This document shows, piece after piece, positions 35,291 through 46,680 of a DNA stretch of 64,000 bases. Location: the NCBI GenBank assembly GCA_933228895.1, contig OW121846.1:80488064-80552063 (forward strand). Direction: 5' to 3'. The notes under the pieces are model-generated. The model worked only from the letters and a program-made list of their open reading frames with translations. It was not told the DNA's origin and did not search any database. The DNA is from Platycnemis pennipes (taxonomy: Eukaryota; Arthropoda; Insecta; Odonata; Platycnemididae). Every line of letters begins with the position of its first letter. The first letter of the stretch is position 1. Position numbers and translations under genes: made by a program.

Positions 35291-35785
35291 AGGTTGGAAA
35301 GAATCCGTAAATATTTTGGACTTTAGTACACCAGTCAAATATACTAAGGATCTCTCTGGTCTCCCTCTACCGAAGGACAAACTCAAGACCCAAACACTAA
35401 ACGAACGAGCAATGAGAGTACAGAGAGAAGGCCAACCGCCGGCCTCTGAGCAGTCTAAGTGGAAAAAATTGGTCGGAAAAGACCTCAGGCCCGAGGAAAA
35501 AAGCAAAGTCTTACCCCTTACAGAAGTTGAGACGCACCGATTCAAACATGCCCCCTCTCCCTTGTGTCCCACCTGTCACACAGTTGACGATCTCGTGTAT
35601 GATTTTCTGGAATACAGTTATATCGACTATGACTTGCAAGCAATACGGAAAATCATTAAGACCTGGGATACATTTGGTGGAGAAGAATGAGGAGAAACTC
35701 CGGCTATCGAACTTCCGAATATTCCCGCAATGACAAAACGACTTCATGACTTTCTAAATAGAAAACTGGATCGACAATAAAGCTT
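35291..35785 (+). pseudogene. LINE polyprotein C-terminal fragment with CCHC-like finger
   Basis: The frame 35316-35690 contains ERAMRVQREGQPPASEQSKW and KHAPSPLCPTCHTVDDLVYD. The C-x2-C...H arrangement is the C-terminal Zn finger seen after the RNase H/RT region of I/Jockey-group LINEs. It is a 3' fragment only, with no RT domain. A frame-shifted tail continues to about 35750. Confidence 0.55.
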
Positions 35786-35843
35786 ACGCCGAGGTAACAG
35801 AAACAAAATCTGAAGCAAATGCTCGAAGTATATACCGAGCATC
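35786..35843 (+). repeat. 58-bp module, left copy of an inverted pair
   Basis: Starts ACGCCGAGGTAACAGAAACA and ends ...ACCGAGCATC. Its exact reverse complement is 38294-38351. It contains a small inner inverted pair, GCTCG...CGAGC. Confidence 0.9.
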
Positions 35844-37243
35844 AACCAGGAATTATTAACAGAAATGTTTTTATAAAAATGGGTATTTGATAAAAATGAA
35901 ACTTCCATTATATTGACTATTGATGTCTTGGTTTTAATTAAAATATTTTGCAAAATAAACTTAATTATGTACATGTTTTGATGATGAATAAAGAGAGATA
36001 AAACGAAGCCAAGGTGGTTTGCCATTACTGCGCCATAATGCCCCACAAGTTCTCAAGGGGTTCAGATGGCGTGAACGTGCCGGAATAGGTATATACGCTG
36101 TATGCTCTTTTTTCCAGGAAAATGTATAAACGATAGATTCTGTAAGCAGGGGGCAGTAATCGTGGAGGAAAGACACATCTCCTTCTGGAACAAGCTCTCT
36201 GGTATGCGGCTTCAAATTACATTTCTTAGAGTTTGAGCAAAATTTGGTGTAGGCATTCTAGAAGAGGTTCGAATACAAGGTCTTAGGCTAGCGGCAGACA
36301 TACATACCCAAAAGCTCAAGGATATACTTTTAGATCCCCCAATTCCTCAAAATCTTTCCCAATTCAGACCTATCAAGGGAGAATCTATTATAGTAACGCA
36401 ACGCATTATAAAAATAGATCTATTCAATTTCCCTAACATTGATTATTTATGATTTATGATTCCCTAACATATTTTTAAGCTCTATGAAACAGAATAGATT
36501 TCACTTGAAAGTAATGCCTTTTTAAATACGGGAATCGTAAAAAGACTCTGGCGTAATTTATTTCAAGCGTTATTCTTGAAAAGTGTTTCTGGCGCATTGG
36601 AGGTGATCATTGAATTAACTTCAGATGCTGAAGCATAAGTAATGATGATAAATCATTTATAGTGGATAATTAAAATAATTTTACCTTTATATCCTAGACT
36701 TTTCATTTTACTCCTGAATAATTACTCTTTCGATCATTTCAGGTAAAACAAAATCAAGTCATGTCAAGTCATTCGGAAAAGAATCAACAGGAAAAAAATC
36801 TAGATTGTAAATAAAGAGAGATCGAAAGCTATCCGGCATAAGTTGTTCGTGAAGGCCACTCGGGTGACACGCTGCATTTCTCCTGACCTGAAGACGATGG
36901 ACCACCCCAATGAAACGTGGAAGAAATGCAGAACTTGACCCAGTGAATTAGCCGTATAGGTACTGAATCAATATATTTAGAGTATTAAACATGCGGCCGG
37001 TGAAAACTTACCGCGTATTACGTCGACGTCACAAGTGAATCATGCCGTTGCCTTCATTCCTAAACGCCTTCTCGTCCGTAAAAACGGTTTGGCCCCAAAA
37101 TGCTTGTGAGAGTCGATGAACTATTCGGAGAACTACATTCTTGGCAGTTTTAGCTGTCTCAATGCTTTCTATAAAACAAAATTCCTCCCCAATAAAGCGA
37201 ATGTAAAGACGAATGTTATTCCCTTGAGATCAATAAGATAGCT
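35844..37243. other. No recognisable gene
   Basis: AT-rich, stop-rich sequence between the inverted 58-bp modules. Nothing identifiable. Confidence 0.4.
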
Positions 37244-37246
37244 TAA

Positions 37247-38210
37247 CCCTCTTAATACGGCAGGCCTATATATCGGCTTTTTCATCTCAGGTGAAAAGTG
37301 TGGCAGGCCGATATATTGGCCCATTATCGATATATTGTTCAACTTTATGACACTAATATAATAACATTTTTTTCCGTCATTGTAAAAAAATTTTGACCAA
37401 TCATGTTCGGCAATATGTAATTATTAGTAGTTTGCCCACGTTGCAATGTAAAAGCTTTAATGGTCCATAGAAACAATCGCCCTACTCGAAAAATATGTTT
37501 CATGTATTACACTACAATTAAATATAATAAGTAATATAGATAATTTGCAATTTATTACAGGTTCAGATCTTTTTCAATGCCAAAAGTACGTACATATCTT
37601 ATAATTAGTCATTGCATCAACTAAAATCAACTTCTGCAACTCAAGGCACTCACGTCACTTTCTGCACAACAAGCCTACCCAAATTAATGAATAACTCCTG
37701 GCGATTTCAAGAAGTGGAGTCTTATTAACTATATATGCTTATTTCATCGCATTCTTACGTATGGAAAATCTGAGAACTGGTTAAAGTCACAATACATTGA
37801 AATCATAGTGAATTACTCAAGAAAACTAGGTGGGATTCAGTATTATGACACATAAGATAAACCTTTCATATTAAAAGCTATGATTATGAGGACTGGCATA
37901 AGCAGATTCTAAAATTATCTTCTCTTCCACTATCGGCTTTCTATAATTCAACGGAACTTTCGATAATTTTGATGACAATACAAGGAATCAGACTTATATT
38001 TAAAAATGTTTGCACTATTACCATGTCAACACTTTTCATCCATTATATCAACAGAATAGCCACGGGTCATCTGTTCGCAAAATAGTAAAAACACCATCGT
38101 TAACTAAGCAACTAGCAGATAGCCTATGAAGATAAAAATTAAAAAATGGGTATACTGTTCACTGTTTCAGACATCACTTAGCGGAAGTGAGACATATAAT
38201 TAGGGTTAAA
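37247..38210. mobile_element. Candidate small piggyBac-type MITE
   Basis: TTAACCCTCTTAATACGGC at 37247 and ATAATTAGGGTTAA at 38197-38210 give TTAA flanks and CCCT/AGGG ends. Near the left end, GGCCTATATATCGGC (37264) is inverted as GGCCGATATATTGGCC (37306). No coding sequence. Only about 4-8 terminal bp agree, so this is tentative. Confidence 0.3.
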
Positions 38211-38351
38211 AGATTTAGCACTTTTCCACAATATATTTATTTTATAAAACTGCACAACACGTGTTTCGGCTTCCTAAGCCATCATCAGCAAATGATGCTC
38301 GGTATATACTTCGAGCATTTGCTTCAGATTTTGTTTCTGTTACCTCGGCGT
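38211..38351 (-). mobile_element. Penelope-like element end with hammerhead-like core
   Basis: On the minus strand: the 58-bp module (38294-38351), then CTGATGA (38282-38288), GGCTT-AGG-AAGCC (a 5-bp stem), GAAAC (38263-38267), ACACGTGT, and an AT-rich tail containing GTGGAAAAGTGCTAAA. A related tail (GTGGAACGCTAAAG) follows the same motif at 60.85 kb. The motif set fits the hammerhead ribozymes known in Penelope-like retroelements. One extra T lies between CTGATGA and the stem, so activity is doubtful. Confidence 0.45.
38294..38351 (-). repeat. 58-bp module, right copy of an inverted pair
   Basis: Exact reverse complement of 35786-35843. Here it lies directly upstream (minus strand) of the hammerhead-like core. 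Confidence 0.9.
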
Positions 38352-39490
38352 AGTCCGTCTGCCCCCTCAACCAAGTCATTCCTTGGACCCATCCCCGACG
38401 CGAAGAAGAAATAAAAATCCAGAGCCGTGACGGAGATGGCTCGAAGCAGGGTTTGCGCTTGCCCACCCGTTTCGCAGCCGCAGATGTCCGAGGGTGGGGT
38501 GGGGAGAGCGGCTGTTGGGTGCTGCAGGATGGTGTGGGCGCTAATGATGCCCATCTACATCCACATAATACCCTGCAAGTCACCACAGAGGTGTGTGGCA
38601 GGGGAGAAGATGCCCATATTGGACGGTGGAGAGTTCTGAGGCGAGTTGTAGGAGAGGAGTGGGGAGAGGGCGTGGTGGTTCCAGCGAGCCGGGAGGGGCG
38701 TGGAGGAAAGAGGAGGGCCAATTGCTTCGACGCCCACCTGAGAGCTACGGGTAAACTCTTCTCAACAGGTAGGTGGGCCCAGAAGCGGGCGCCATGATGC
38801 GCGATGCTTCCGAGTGAGAGCCAAGGCCATGAATTTGAACACATTCATTGACTTAGTGTGACTGTATACCAACCGACCTTCTCAAATCAATCGCCAACAT
38901 TGACATATTTGTTTATTTAAAGTTTGTGATCCCATTCCGCATTATCCTTCCGCATAAACAAATGGTAATGATCATATGTGCCATTTAGGAGAAGAGATTT
39001 ATAAATAGGATTAATGTTCAATAGACTTTTGCGAGCAGACGAAGGAAAAATCGAATCCCAACGTGAAAAGAAGCCTACACACAGATAAGTGCTCCAAGGG
39101 GTTCGGGGTTTTACTATAATTACCAATTCGCAGGATTGATTATGAAATTGAATTCCTCTTGACACAGCAATCCAATATAGACTAAGATACTCATCATATA
39201 TCTCTCCCACAGCCTGAGTTAAAACAATAGCCGAACGCTCATAAATGTGCATAAAGGAACAACCATGCCACCACATAAGCCCTATCTTAACGGGCCGCGA
39301 TCTGCCATCTTTAAAAATCTTCCTATTTCTTTGAATTATTCCATCCATCGGCATCTCGTAAAATTCCAAAATCACCATTGAAGTAACATTATTTGACTTA
39401 TTTCATATTCAATTAGGTAATTGCTTCCATAGTTAACGAATTTTTAAATGATTTCAGTATTTTTTTCTTCAATCTTGCACTTGGAATCAG
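38352..39490 (+). repeat. Dispersed repeat copy (matches 9935-10310 then 7585-8810)
   Basis: 38352-38715 matches 9935-10310, including a LINE 3' scrap at 38552-38604. 38640-39490 matches 7585-8810. The two homologous blocks are contiguous here but separate in the 7-10 kb region, so this copy shows the fuller order of the family. The minus-strand proline/serine-rich open frame over 38242-38844 is a composition effect of GC-rich repeat, not a gene. Confidence 0.6.
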
Positions 39491-40054
39491 GTAAAAACCT
39501 GTGATACGTTCCGATTATTAACGAACAAAGAGATGTGATTGAAAACGGTTGACCTTGTTCGTTCCAATACGACGGAGAACGCTTTATCAAACTCTGTTTA
39601 CGTGCATGTGCACTCGCCATCATGAGGATCACAATGTTAATTCAGCATGCCTTTTCCTATGATTGGGCCGCTAAACGAAAGCTTTATTTGGTGAGTGAAT
39701 GGTAGAGAAGGATAAAAATCAATTGGCCCAGGTATTTTGTTGCTATCCATGGTAAAGCAGTGCTTATTCCTCCATGGACGCGGGTTTGAGACTCAAAGAT
39801 GGAGGCATCTTTTAAATGAGCCGTCCATGGCGTACCCAAATTACTCTCTAACTAACCCTACTACTCTCTACAATAAGGAATTTGAGCTTCTTAACTATGT
39901 GCATAAATTTTTGAACGTCATCACCAAAGAAATTTCAATATCTTATATGCTTATGAGCCAAAACTTTTAAAAGCTTTTAAGGCTCTGTAAAGGAACGAAC
40001 TAAACATCATTTTAAGCAGCAATCACTTTCGCAAGGTTTACTTGGTGGTATTCC
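39491..40054. other. No recognisable gene
   Basis: A short open frame at 39737-39970 has no recognisable motif. Nothing else seen. Confidence 0.35.
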
Positions 40055-40448
40055 ATCATTAGAGGAAAAAAAACCACTTTTACTAATACAACTGGATTTA
40101 TTAATACTCGACTAGGGTTTCGATGTGGATTCCCATCTTCATCAGGTATAAGGTGAAGGAAGCGCAAGCCTTTTATGCATGACATTGTGAGGAGAAGGAG
40201 ACAGGAGGTGGGTCAAGGAAGGAATGAAACACAGGAGGTGAACGCTTTCCCGATCCTCAAAGCTTTAACCCCCTCCCCTTTGTCCTCTTAGTCCAGCTCT
40301 CGCGTTCACCTCCTGCGTTCCTTTCCATCCTTCCCCCACTTGTCTCTCCCCTCCCCTCTTCTCACAATGTTATGTATATAAGGATTGTGCTTCCCTCACA
40401 TGTTACCTGATGAAGTGAATCCACGTCAAATCTCGGGTCGAGTATTAA

Positions 40449-43130
40449 CACTAGAACCGCGGCAATTCGGTTATCCCTAAAACCGCGGTCGGGTCACTTT
40501 TGATCCAACTTCCTTTTCCGTGATAAATCGGAAAATGATAAAGAAAAAAGTGAATTCTGAGTATTTAGCCATGTAAATATGCTAGATATTTGTATGAAAA
40601 ACGGCAGTTAAATAGATTTCTTACGTCATATTATTGCTGAAAAGACAATAAAATATCATAAAACATTTTCATTACGCTTATAAACATGCAGTGCGTGTCC
40701 TTAGGTACCAATTAATGTCACATGCCGAACACGCATAATAATGTCGTGATGTTTATTTCCTGCTAATTGCTTTCTTGCATGCATTACACTTCACAAAAGT
40801 TTTGTTTCCTGTGCAATTACCCTGACATCGAGGGCACTTTTCTTGTTTCTTAGGAACTTCATTTGGGATAGCTTCGCAGGCATTTTTAATTAGGGTTGTT
40901 GTGTAATTTACAGCGAGCTCTTCCGTGAGCTGTAGAAGAAAATCTCTCCGTTTCATTTTCTTCTCATTCAGAGAATTGTTCAATACGCAAGAATTTATTC
41001 CTGCCAAATCCAGCAAGTTATAAAACACGTGATTAGGCCATCGTCTGGATGATGCCTTGATGGAAGGTTTGCGAGCCATTTGATCCACTACTTGCACTCC
41101 AAATTTGGACATATTATAAAATGTTACGGAGCCTGGCTTCTTTCTACCAGCAATCTCAATTTTGACATCAGGATGCATACTGCTTAGAAGGAGAACATTT
41201 TTTTTCATTTTTCCCTGATAAATTGCCAAAGAGATGTCACCATTCTTCACTAACATTGTGCTGTATAATTTGCCTTTCGACTTCTTGACGCATAGAAGAA
41301 TTTCCCTGCGAGATCTGTTTATGGTACCGACAATACTCGAATCACTTTCCTTCAGAGATTCACAGAGAGACAAGGAGGTGTAAAATTGGTCACATGTGAC
41401 ATTTCTCGCCTAATTATAAAAAGGTTCCATCAATTTCGTTACATCTAAGTCACCAAGGCGCTCACCCGGCGTATATGGTCTTCTCTTTCGAGGTATTGGT
41501 AAGCATTCACATCATATTTTGACTCTTTGTCTACGTCCATCCAATATTTCTACCCGTACTTATCTGGTTTTGAGATCATGAACTGAAAAAACTGCATCGG
41601 CATTTAGATGGGAAAAATTGCTCATCAATGGTTATATATGAGACTGGAATGTAGCTACACTGTTTCTGCAATAGTCTTACCAAATCTCCGATTCCATTGC
41701 GAATTTGCCTTCTTTCAGTCTTTTTGACCCTGCGGATTTAATGTCAAACCTCAAGAAACCCATCATTTCTCCGAATCTATCACAAGCTATCGTTGTCGTC
41801 AAAAGAATTTCCCCACTTCGCAGACCAAAGTGATTCTTGTTCTAAACCCTTAGGGGCCAGCGCGATCTCTGAAAACATGATACTCACGCCTACCACCTGA
41901 AGCATGGTCCACTATCCCAACTCGCTAGGTCGTGCCATCTGGGGATACGATTTCTGCACCTGCAGACAGCTGAAATAGGCTACCAACACAGGTCCTTCCT
42001 CGTTTCGCTGGTGGTGCGTAATGTCGTCAACTTGCGTGCTACCTGGATTACTCGCGGCGGCCTCTGGTTCTGGTGAGTGAGCCAACCTACGCCCCCGGCC
42101 ACGACCACGTCCACGATTCCTAGTATGCCCTGCCCATGCACGACTTGGTTAGGTATGCCGATAATAATTATTGTTAAAAGAAGTCGTAATAATAGCACGA
42201 AGCGTTGGAACACAGAAACGAAATTAAAATTTCCTTAGCACAAATATAATTACCACCGTGGTAAATAAATAAATGAGAATAGCTGTACGAACATTGTAAT
42301 GTATGCATTATACAAAATATTTACAAGTACTTTTATGCTCCACTGTTATCCTTAGGAAGTGAAAGTGGTGTAGGATCATCTTCTGATGATGACTCTGAAG
42401 ATGAGAATTGATGCGATTCATCGTCAGACGAAAAAACAAACGGCTCGCCCTCATATTCGTTCTCCGAAATCTCGTTTAGGGTATCAGCAACATCCTTCGA
42501 TGTCTATGTTCGGCCATAATCAACGACGAGCTCCCACAATATATTCATCAGGAAAAACTGCACTACTCACACAATATTACTCTGGTTAAGCAGCGACCGA
42601 GAGGCGTGCCACTAGCGAAATGGATTGAATTCATGGAAAGCAATTAAAACGTATAATTTCACAACCTTTTATTTTCCTACCAGGCGTTAACAGCTAAGTG
42701 TCTTTTTCCAGGTAATACATCACATTTACCTTGAGAGATTAGACTTGGCTAACATTTTCTGGATTGGTGAATCTCTTCCTGTCCTCCCTCCCCCTACTTC
42801 CCCTCACCCCTCCGCAGGTGTATGTAGGGTGTACCTAGTCGCCGAGGGAGCCGAAATCAGAATACCGTTGAATTGAGAAACAAAAAAACACAAAAATACG
42901 CAAATTAACCCATATAAAACGTAAGTACTCTCAGTGGGTCAAAATAGACCCAACCGCGGTTTAAGGTAAATCTTAATTTATTTCAGTGATTTTCCCCTGG
43001 AGATATGGAATTGCTTAGAGTAATTCAACACACTTATTTTTGAAAAGTCATGGAATATTAGCTCTTTAAATGCGAATCAAAAGGAGCGGGAAAAGAAAAA
43101 AATTTCAAATGTGTCAAAAAGGTTCTAGTG
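40449..43130 (-). mobile_element. piggyBac-family DNA transposon
   Basis: Ends CACTAGAACC (40449-40458) and GGTTCTAGTG (43121-43130), perfect 10-bp terminal inverted repeats. Flanked by TTAA on both sides (40445-40448 and 43131-43134), the signature target site of piggyBac. Carries a decayed transposase on the minus strand. The 2.68 kb length is normal for autonomous piggyBac elements. Confidence 0.92.
40753..42460 (-). pseudogene. piggyBac transposase, inactivated
   Basis: DDE/D transposase of cut-and-paste type, read from high to low coordinates. The acidic N-terminus is VFSSDDESHQFSSSES and SSEDDPTPLSLP (42345-42440). The first catalytic Asp is in YITIDEQFFPSKCRC (about 41600-41640). The second is in NVTCDQFYTSLSL (41365-41400), and the third is in KFGVQVVDQMARK in the open frame 40753-41373. 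That frame continues with SRRWPNHVFYNLLDLAGINS and ends in a cysteine-rich C-terminal finger (CPRCQGNCTGNK, KCNACKKAI). A stop in EPFYN*ARNV (about 41411) and several frameshifts between 41400 and 42340 break it. All three Asp are kept, so decay may be moderate. Confidence 0.85.
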
Positions 43131-43183
43131 TTAATAAACTTAGTGGAATTAGAAAATGTTGTCCTTTGCTTCCTCTAATTATT

Positions 43184-43489
43184 CTAAGCAGTAGCTCTTC
43201 AATTATGGAGACGACTAATAGCCGAGTTAATTTGTGCCATTGATTGGTAGCTGTCATTATATAATATTCTTCATGAGAGCATATTAATGGAATGAATTTA
43301 GGCTAAATAATTGGGAAGGTACGGATGCGTTTGACTAATGTGATTCGCCAATTATATGATCAGGTGAAAAACCTCAGGTTTGTGCCCGGAGAATAATTCG
43401 GTGTTGTAATTGACATTAATAAGGGAATATTAAACGAGATAATCAAATTTACGCGGCGATAGTTTGCCACCCAGATTTCTCGAGGGCGT
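43184..43489. other. No recognisable gene
   Basis: About 300 bp of AT-rich sequence between the foldback and the compound repeat. Nothing identifiable. Confidence 0.35.
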
Positions 43490-46105
43490 TATCGGAGGAT
43501 AGTAAATGATATTTTTGGTTTCGTAAGAATGAAGATATGCAGCGTAAAATGGACGGCTTGCGCTTAGAAAAAAAGTGGCCTTGCTTCAGAGCGTTGCTCG
43601 CTCATTGAATGTTCTGCGGCACATAGAAACGCTAGTCAACCCAAAATAATGAAAAAGTGTACTTGAAGCGAAGGAGGAGATAAAAAAATAAGATGGAGAT
43701 AAAACGAGGTAAGATGAAAAGAAAAAACGTCGGTGAGGAAGAGTGAGCAACGAAGACTAGAAGTAGAGTGAAATAGAGAGGGGATCGGAAGTGGAGAAGA
43801 AAGAGATGAGAAAGATCAAAGGAAGGGAAAAAGAAAGAAGAGGAAGACTGTCAAAGAAAGAGACTGTCAGAGGGAGGACGGTGAGAATAAAGTACGCCTT
43901 GGAAATATTTCAGTGCTCTACAAACATCAGCAAGTATTCCGTCTCCCCCCTCAACCGAGTCATTCCTTGGTCCCATCCCTGAAGCGAAGAATAAATAAAA
44001 ATCTAGAGCCTTAACGGACATGGCTCGAAGTTGCGTTTGCTCTGACCCCCTGTTTTACAGCCTTAGACGTCCCTGTTCGTGGTGGGGTGTGGGAGAGGGG
44101 TAGTTGGGTGCAGGAGGGTGATATGTGCGCTAATAATGCCCTTATTGGGCGGACAACTTAGCCCTGCGCAACATGTTTCTGGGGTGTGGGTGGGGTGGCA
44201 GCTCCCTTGAATGGGGAGAAGAGAGTGCGTGATTAAATTGAAAAACTTTGATGAGAATCATTACACCGCAATTGGTTTTAACTCTCGCCCGAAAACCAAA
44301 ACGATAAGTGCACGGAACGCACATACGGTAATTGGGTCATCGAGTTCAGATTGAGTCACGAATTCAAAGCCCATAATAATACTTCAAAGAATTTGCTATA
44401 TTTTTTAGTACAATTCTAGTATTTCATATTTTTCTTGTTACTAAATTCGTGACCCCAAAGGTCACGCCTTGTTCATTTTCACTAAGCATTTTAAGGTCAT
44501 ATCTCAATGCGCGAGATAAGTATGATCTCGCTTATGGCCTAAATATCACTCATGCCCTCATATTTCCATTCTCTATTATATAAACAGCAAAACAGAGTCC
44601 AATTTAAAGTTTAGCAGTGATAAAAATTTTATCACAGGGGAATAGTTTTCGGAACGAATGTCTTTCTAATTTCTTCCCGTCGTCATAAAGCATAAACTCA
44701 TTTCGCTCTCCGCGTTCTCACTTTTGGTTCCATCGAAAGCAGTGGATGAGCTCAACTCCGCATTATTACGACTTTTTCGAGAGGTTTAAACTCCCATAAA
44801 AACGCTCGTGAAACTTCTGGTGTGAGAGAAGAAGAAATTAGAAGAAAACCGAGATTTTTAATGGTCTGCGATGGCCAAGACTACGTTCGTTCTTTCTCGT
44901 CTCTTCCTATCTTCCTTTCTTCTCCACTTCTAATCACCTCCCTCTATCACTCTCCTTCTACCTCCCCCTCTTATCTTCCTTGCTCACTCTTTCGAACCTC
45001 ACCATTCACTCTATTGTTTCAATGAAACCCACTCACACATTATTACCAAGAAGTGATCCACATTTCATATACGCTCTTTTGATAATAGATTACTTCCGCC
45101 GCCTCTGAGAGTGGCATAATACCTACTTTTCCTTATTTCAGTTCGTTTATAATCTGTAATGTAGAAAGAAGGAAAAAATCCATAAGATCATGAGAAGAGC
45201 AGCGGAGAAGAAAGGGTGGAAGCATTCTAAGTGTTATGCTACAGAAGAATAATGAAGATAGAATGGATCGACTGAGTGACAAACGACGAAGACTTAAGAA
45301 GAGTGGGAGAGAAGAGAAGTATGCAGAAAACTCTAAGAAGAAGACGGGCCAAACTAATAGACCATATCTTATGGCATAATGGCCTAATGAAGACAATCGT
45401 TGAGGGAAAATTGAACGTGAAAAACGGCATAGGAATGCGTCGGATGAGATATATGGAACAGGTCGTGAAGGATATGATAGTTAGGAATTATGCTATTTAT
45501 GAAGAGGTTGGCCGATAGAGGAATCGAGTGGAGGGCTTCGTAAAACCAACCCTAGGATTGTTGACCGATGATAATGCTATAGTATTTACGCGCCCGAAAA
45601 CTTTCGAGGAACGGATGACGCTCTTAAGCAATGCTTTTGCCATTGATAAACGCAGGGCGTTCATTTCTCTCTCCTTATCGCCATCCGTTCGGTAGCAAGA
45701 ATGCCATTCACCGCTTTGCGATAATATCCTTCTTAATGCTGGACGTTCAAATAAAGCCGTGTATCCTCGGTTATTTTGTTGGACGCTTGCTTATTCCCCG
45801 TTTTTGATGCATCACCGTATGACTCTCCGGAAAAAAAACACGGTGCAGTTACTTATTTACGTGATCCTATATTTAGTCGAGTACAAATAGAACGATCACT
45901 TTTTTTTTAATATTACTGTTACCCTTTACTATAGCAAATAACGATAATTAGAACAATTATAAACATAGCAAAATAAACAGGACGGGAGTTGAACCCGCAA
46001 CCACCGAATTACCACGCCATCACATAACAAGTTGACTATTAAGTACGGTGGCACTCTCTTTCTGGAGTATGGCAGATATAGGCATTCGGTAGCATCGCCA
46101 TGGCG
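43490..46105. repeat. Compound repeat, copy B (paralogue of 9476-12735)
   Basis: Collinear with copy A, lacking the ~300-bp extra unit of 9990-10310 and some other stretches (for example sequence equal to 10780-10870). Includes a purine-rich tract (43680-43870), the GGGGTGTGGGAGAGGGGTAG block, a pyrimidine tract (44880-45010), a LINE C-terminal fragment (45170-45580) and a tRNA-like module (45980-46060). The two copies diverge by many substitutions and small indels, so the event is old. Confidence 0.7.
45165..45590 (+). pseudogene. LINE reverse-transcriptase C-terminal fragment (copy B)
   Basis: The frame 45276-45518 reads EDLRRVGEKRSMQKTLRRRR, then LIDHILWHNGLMKTIVEGKL. Parallel to 11655-12100 and better preserved. 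The 3' end is CCTAGGATTGTTGACCGATGAT at about 45552. Confidence 0.7.
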
Positions 46106-46484
46106 ACAGCTTCTCTCTCCGCTCAGCTGTTGACTTGGGCTGCGCACCTGTTGCTCTCAGGTGGCCGACGCTCTCGCCACATTTACCACGCCCTCTCCCC
46201 GTTCCGTTCCTGAAACTCGCCCTGGATCGCTCCGATTAGCATGCCAATAATATTTCGATAAATGCCTCATCACTGTAATTTATCCCAATTTCTCAACGAC
46301 TCAGATCAAGCAACGTGAAGTGTTTAATGCTCCAGATTTCTCGTGAATATTGATCTAAACGTTGCGGTTTAACTCTATAACAACAAGAGCCCTGGGTTTA
46401 TCAGAGATTCAAGATCTTAGCTATCCAAATACTGGAGCACCTAGAGTTCGAGTTCCTGCTTTAATTCTTTTACTAAAAATAAAA
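46106..46484. other. No recognisable gene
   Basis: A GC-moderate stretch just after the repeat (46100-46220), then AT-rich. Nothing identifiable. Confidence 0.35.
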
Positions 46485-46680
46485 ATCTCTTGAATCAATA
46501 AAAAATGAAGAAAATATCCCCAAAGCCGTAATCTTAAGGGGACTTAGTATATACTCCTTCCTTTCCCCTCGACCCCTTTTTATTCCTCTGCCCCTCAAGA
46601 TTGCGGCTTTGGGGATATTTTTCTCGATTTGTTATTGCAAACAGCCGTAGAGACGTTCTTTTCTTTGATCTCTTGAATCA
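46485..46680. mobile_element. Small foldback element with 13-bp target duplication
   Basis: ATCTCTTGAATCA occurs at 46485-46497 and again at 46668-46680, bracketing a ~170-bp insert. The insert is an inverted repeat: 46499-46541 (ATATCCCCAAAGCCGTAATC, TTAAGGGG) against 46591-46637 (CCCCTCAAGATTGCGGCTTT, GGGGATATTTTTCTCG), loop about 50 bp. A 13-bp duplication suggests target-primed or staggered endonuclease insertion and not a classic MITE. Confidence 0.65.

Larger units (their letters stand above)
40055..43183. mobile_element. Long-palindrome foldback element split by a piggyBac insertion
   Basis: Without the insert the element is about 445 bp. The left arm 40055-40243 and the right arm 40313-40448 plus 43131-43183 are imperfect reverse complements along their whole length (ATTAGAGGAA / TTCCTCTAAT ends, TTTATTAATACTCG / CGAGTATTAATAAA, GGAAGCGCAAGCC / GGATTGTGCTTCC, ACAGGAGGTGAACGC / GCGTTCACCTCCTGC). 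The loop is only ~70 bp. Both arms carry hammerhead-like words: minus strand CTGATGA (40139-40145), GAAA (40118-40121), GTC (40110-40112); plus strand CTGATGA (40407-40413), CAAA, GTC (40437-40439). A piggyBac element sits in the right arm at TATTAATA. Confidence 0.7.

Noticed and set aside
38242..38844. 200-codon minus-strand open frame, proline/serine-rich
   Set aside because: Lies in a GC-rich dispersed repeat; similar shorter frames appear in the paralogue at 9840-10330. Composition, lack of domains and repetition argue against a gene.
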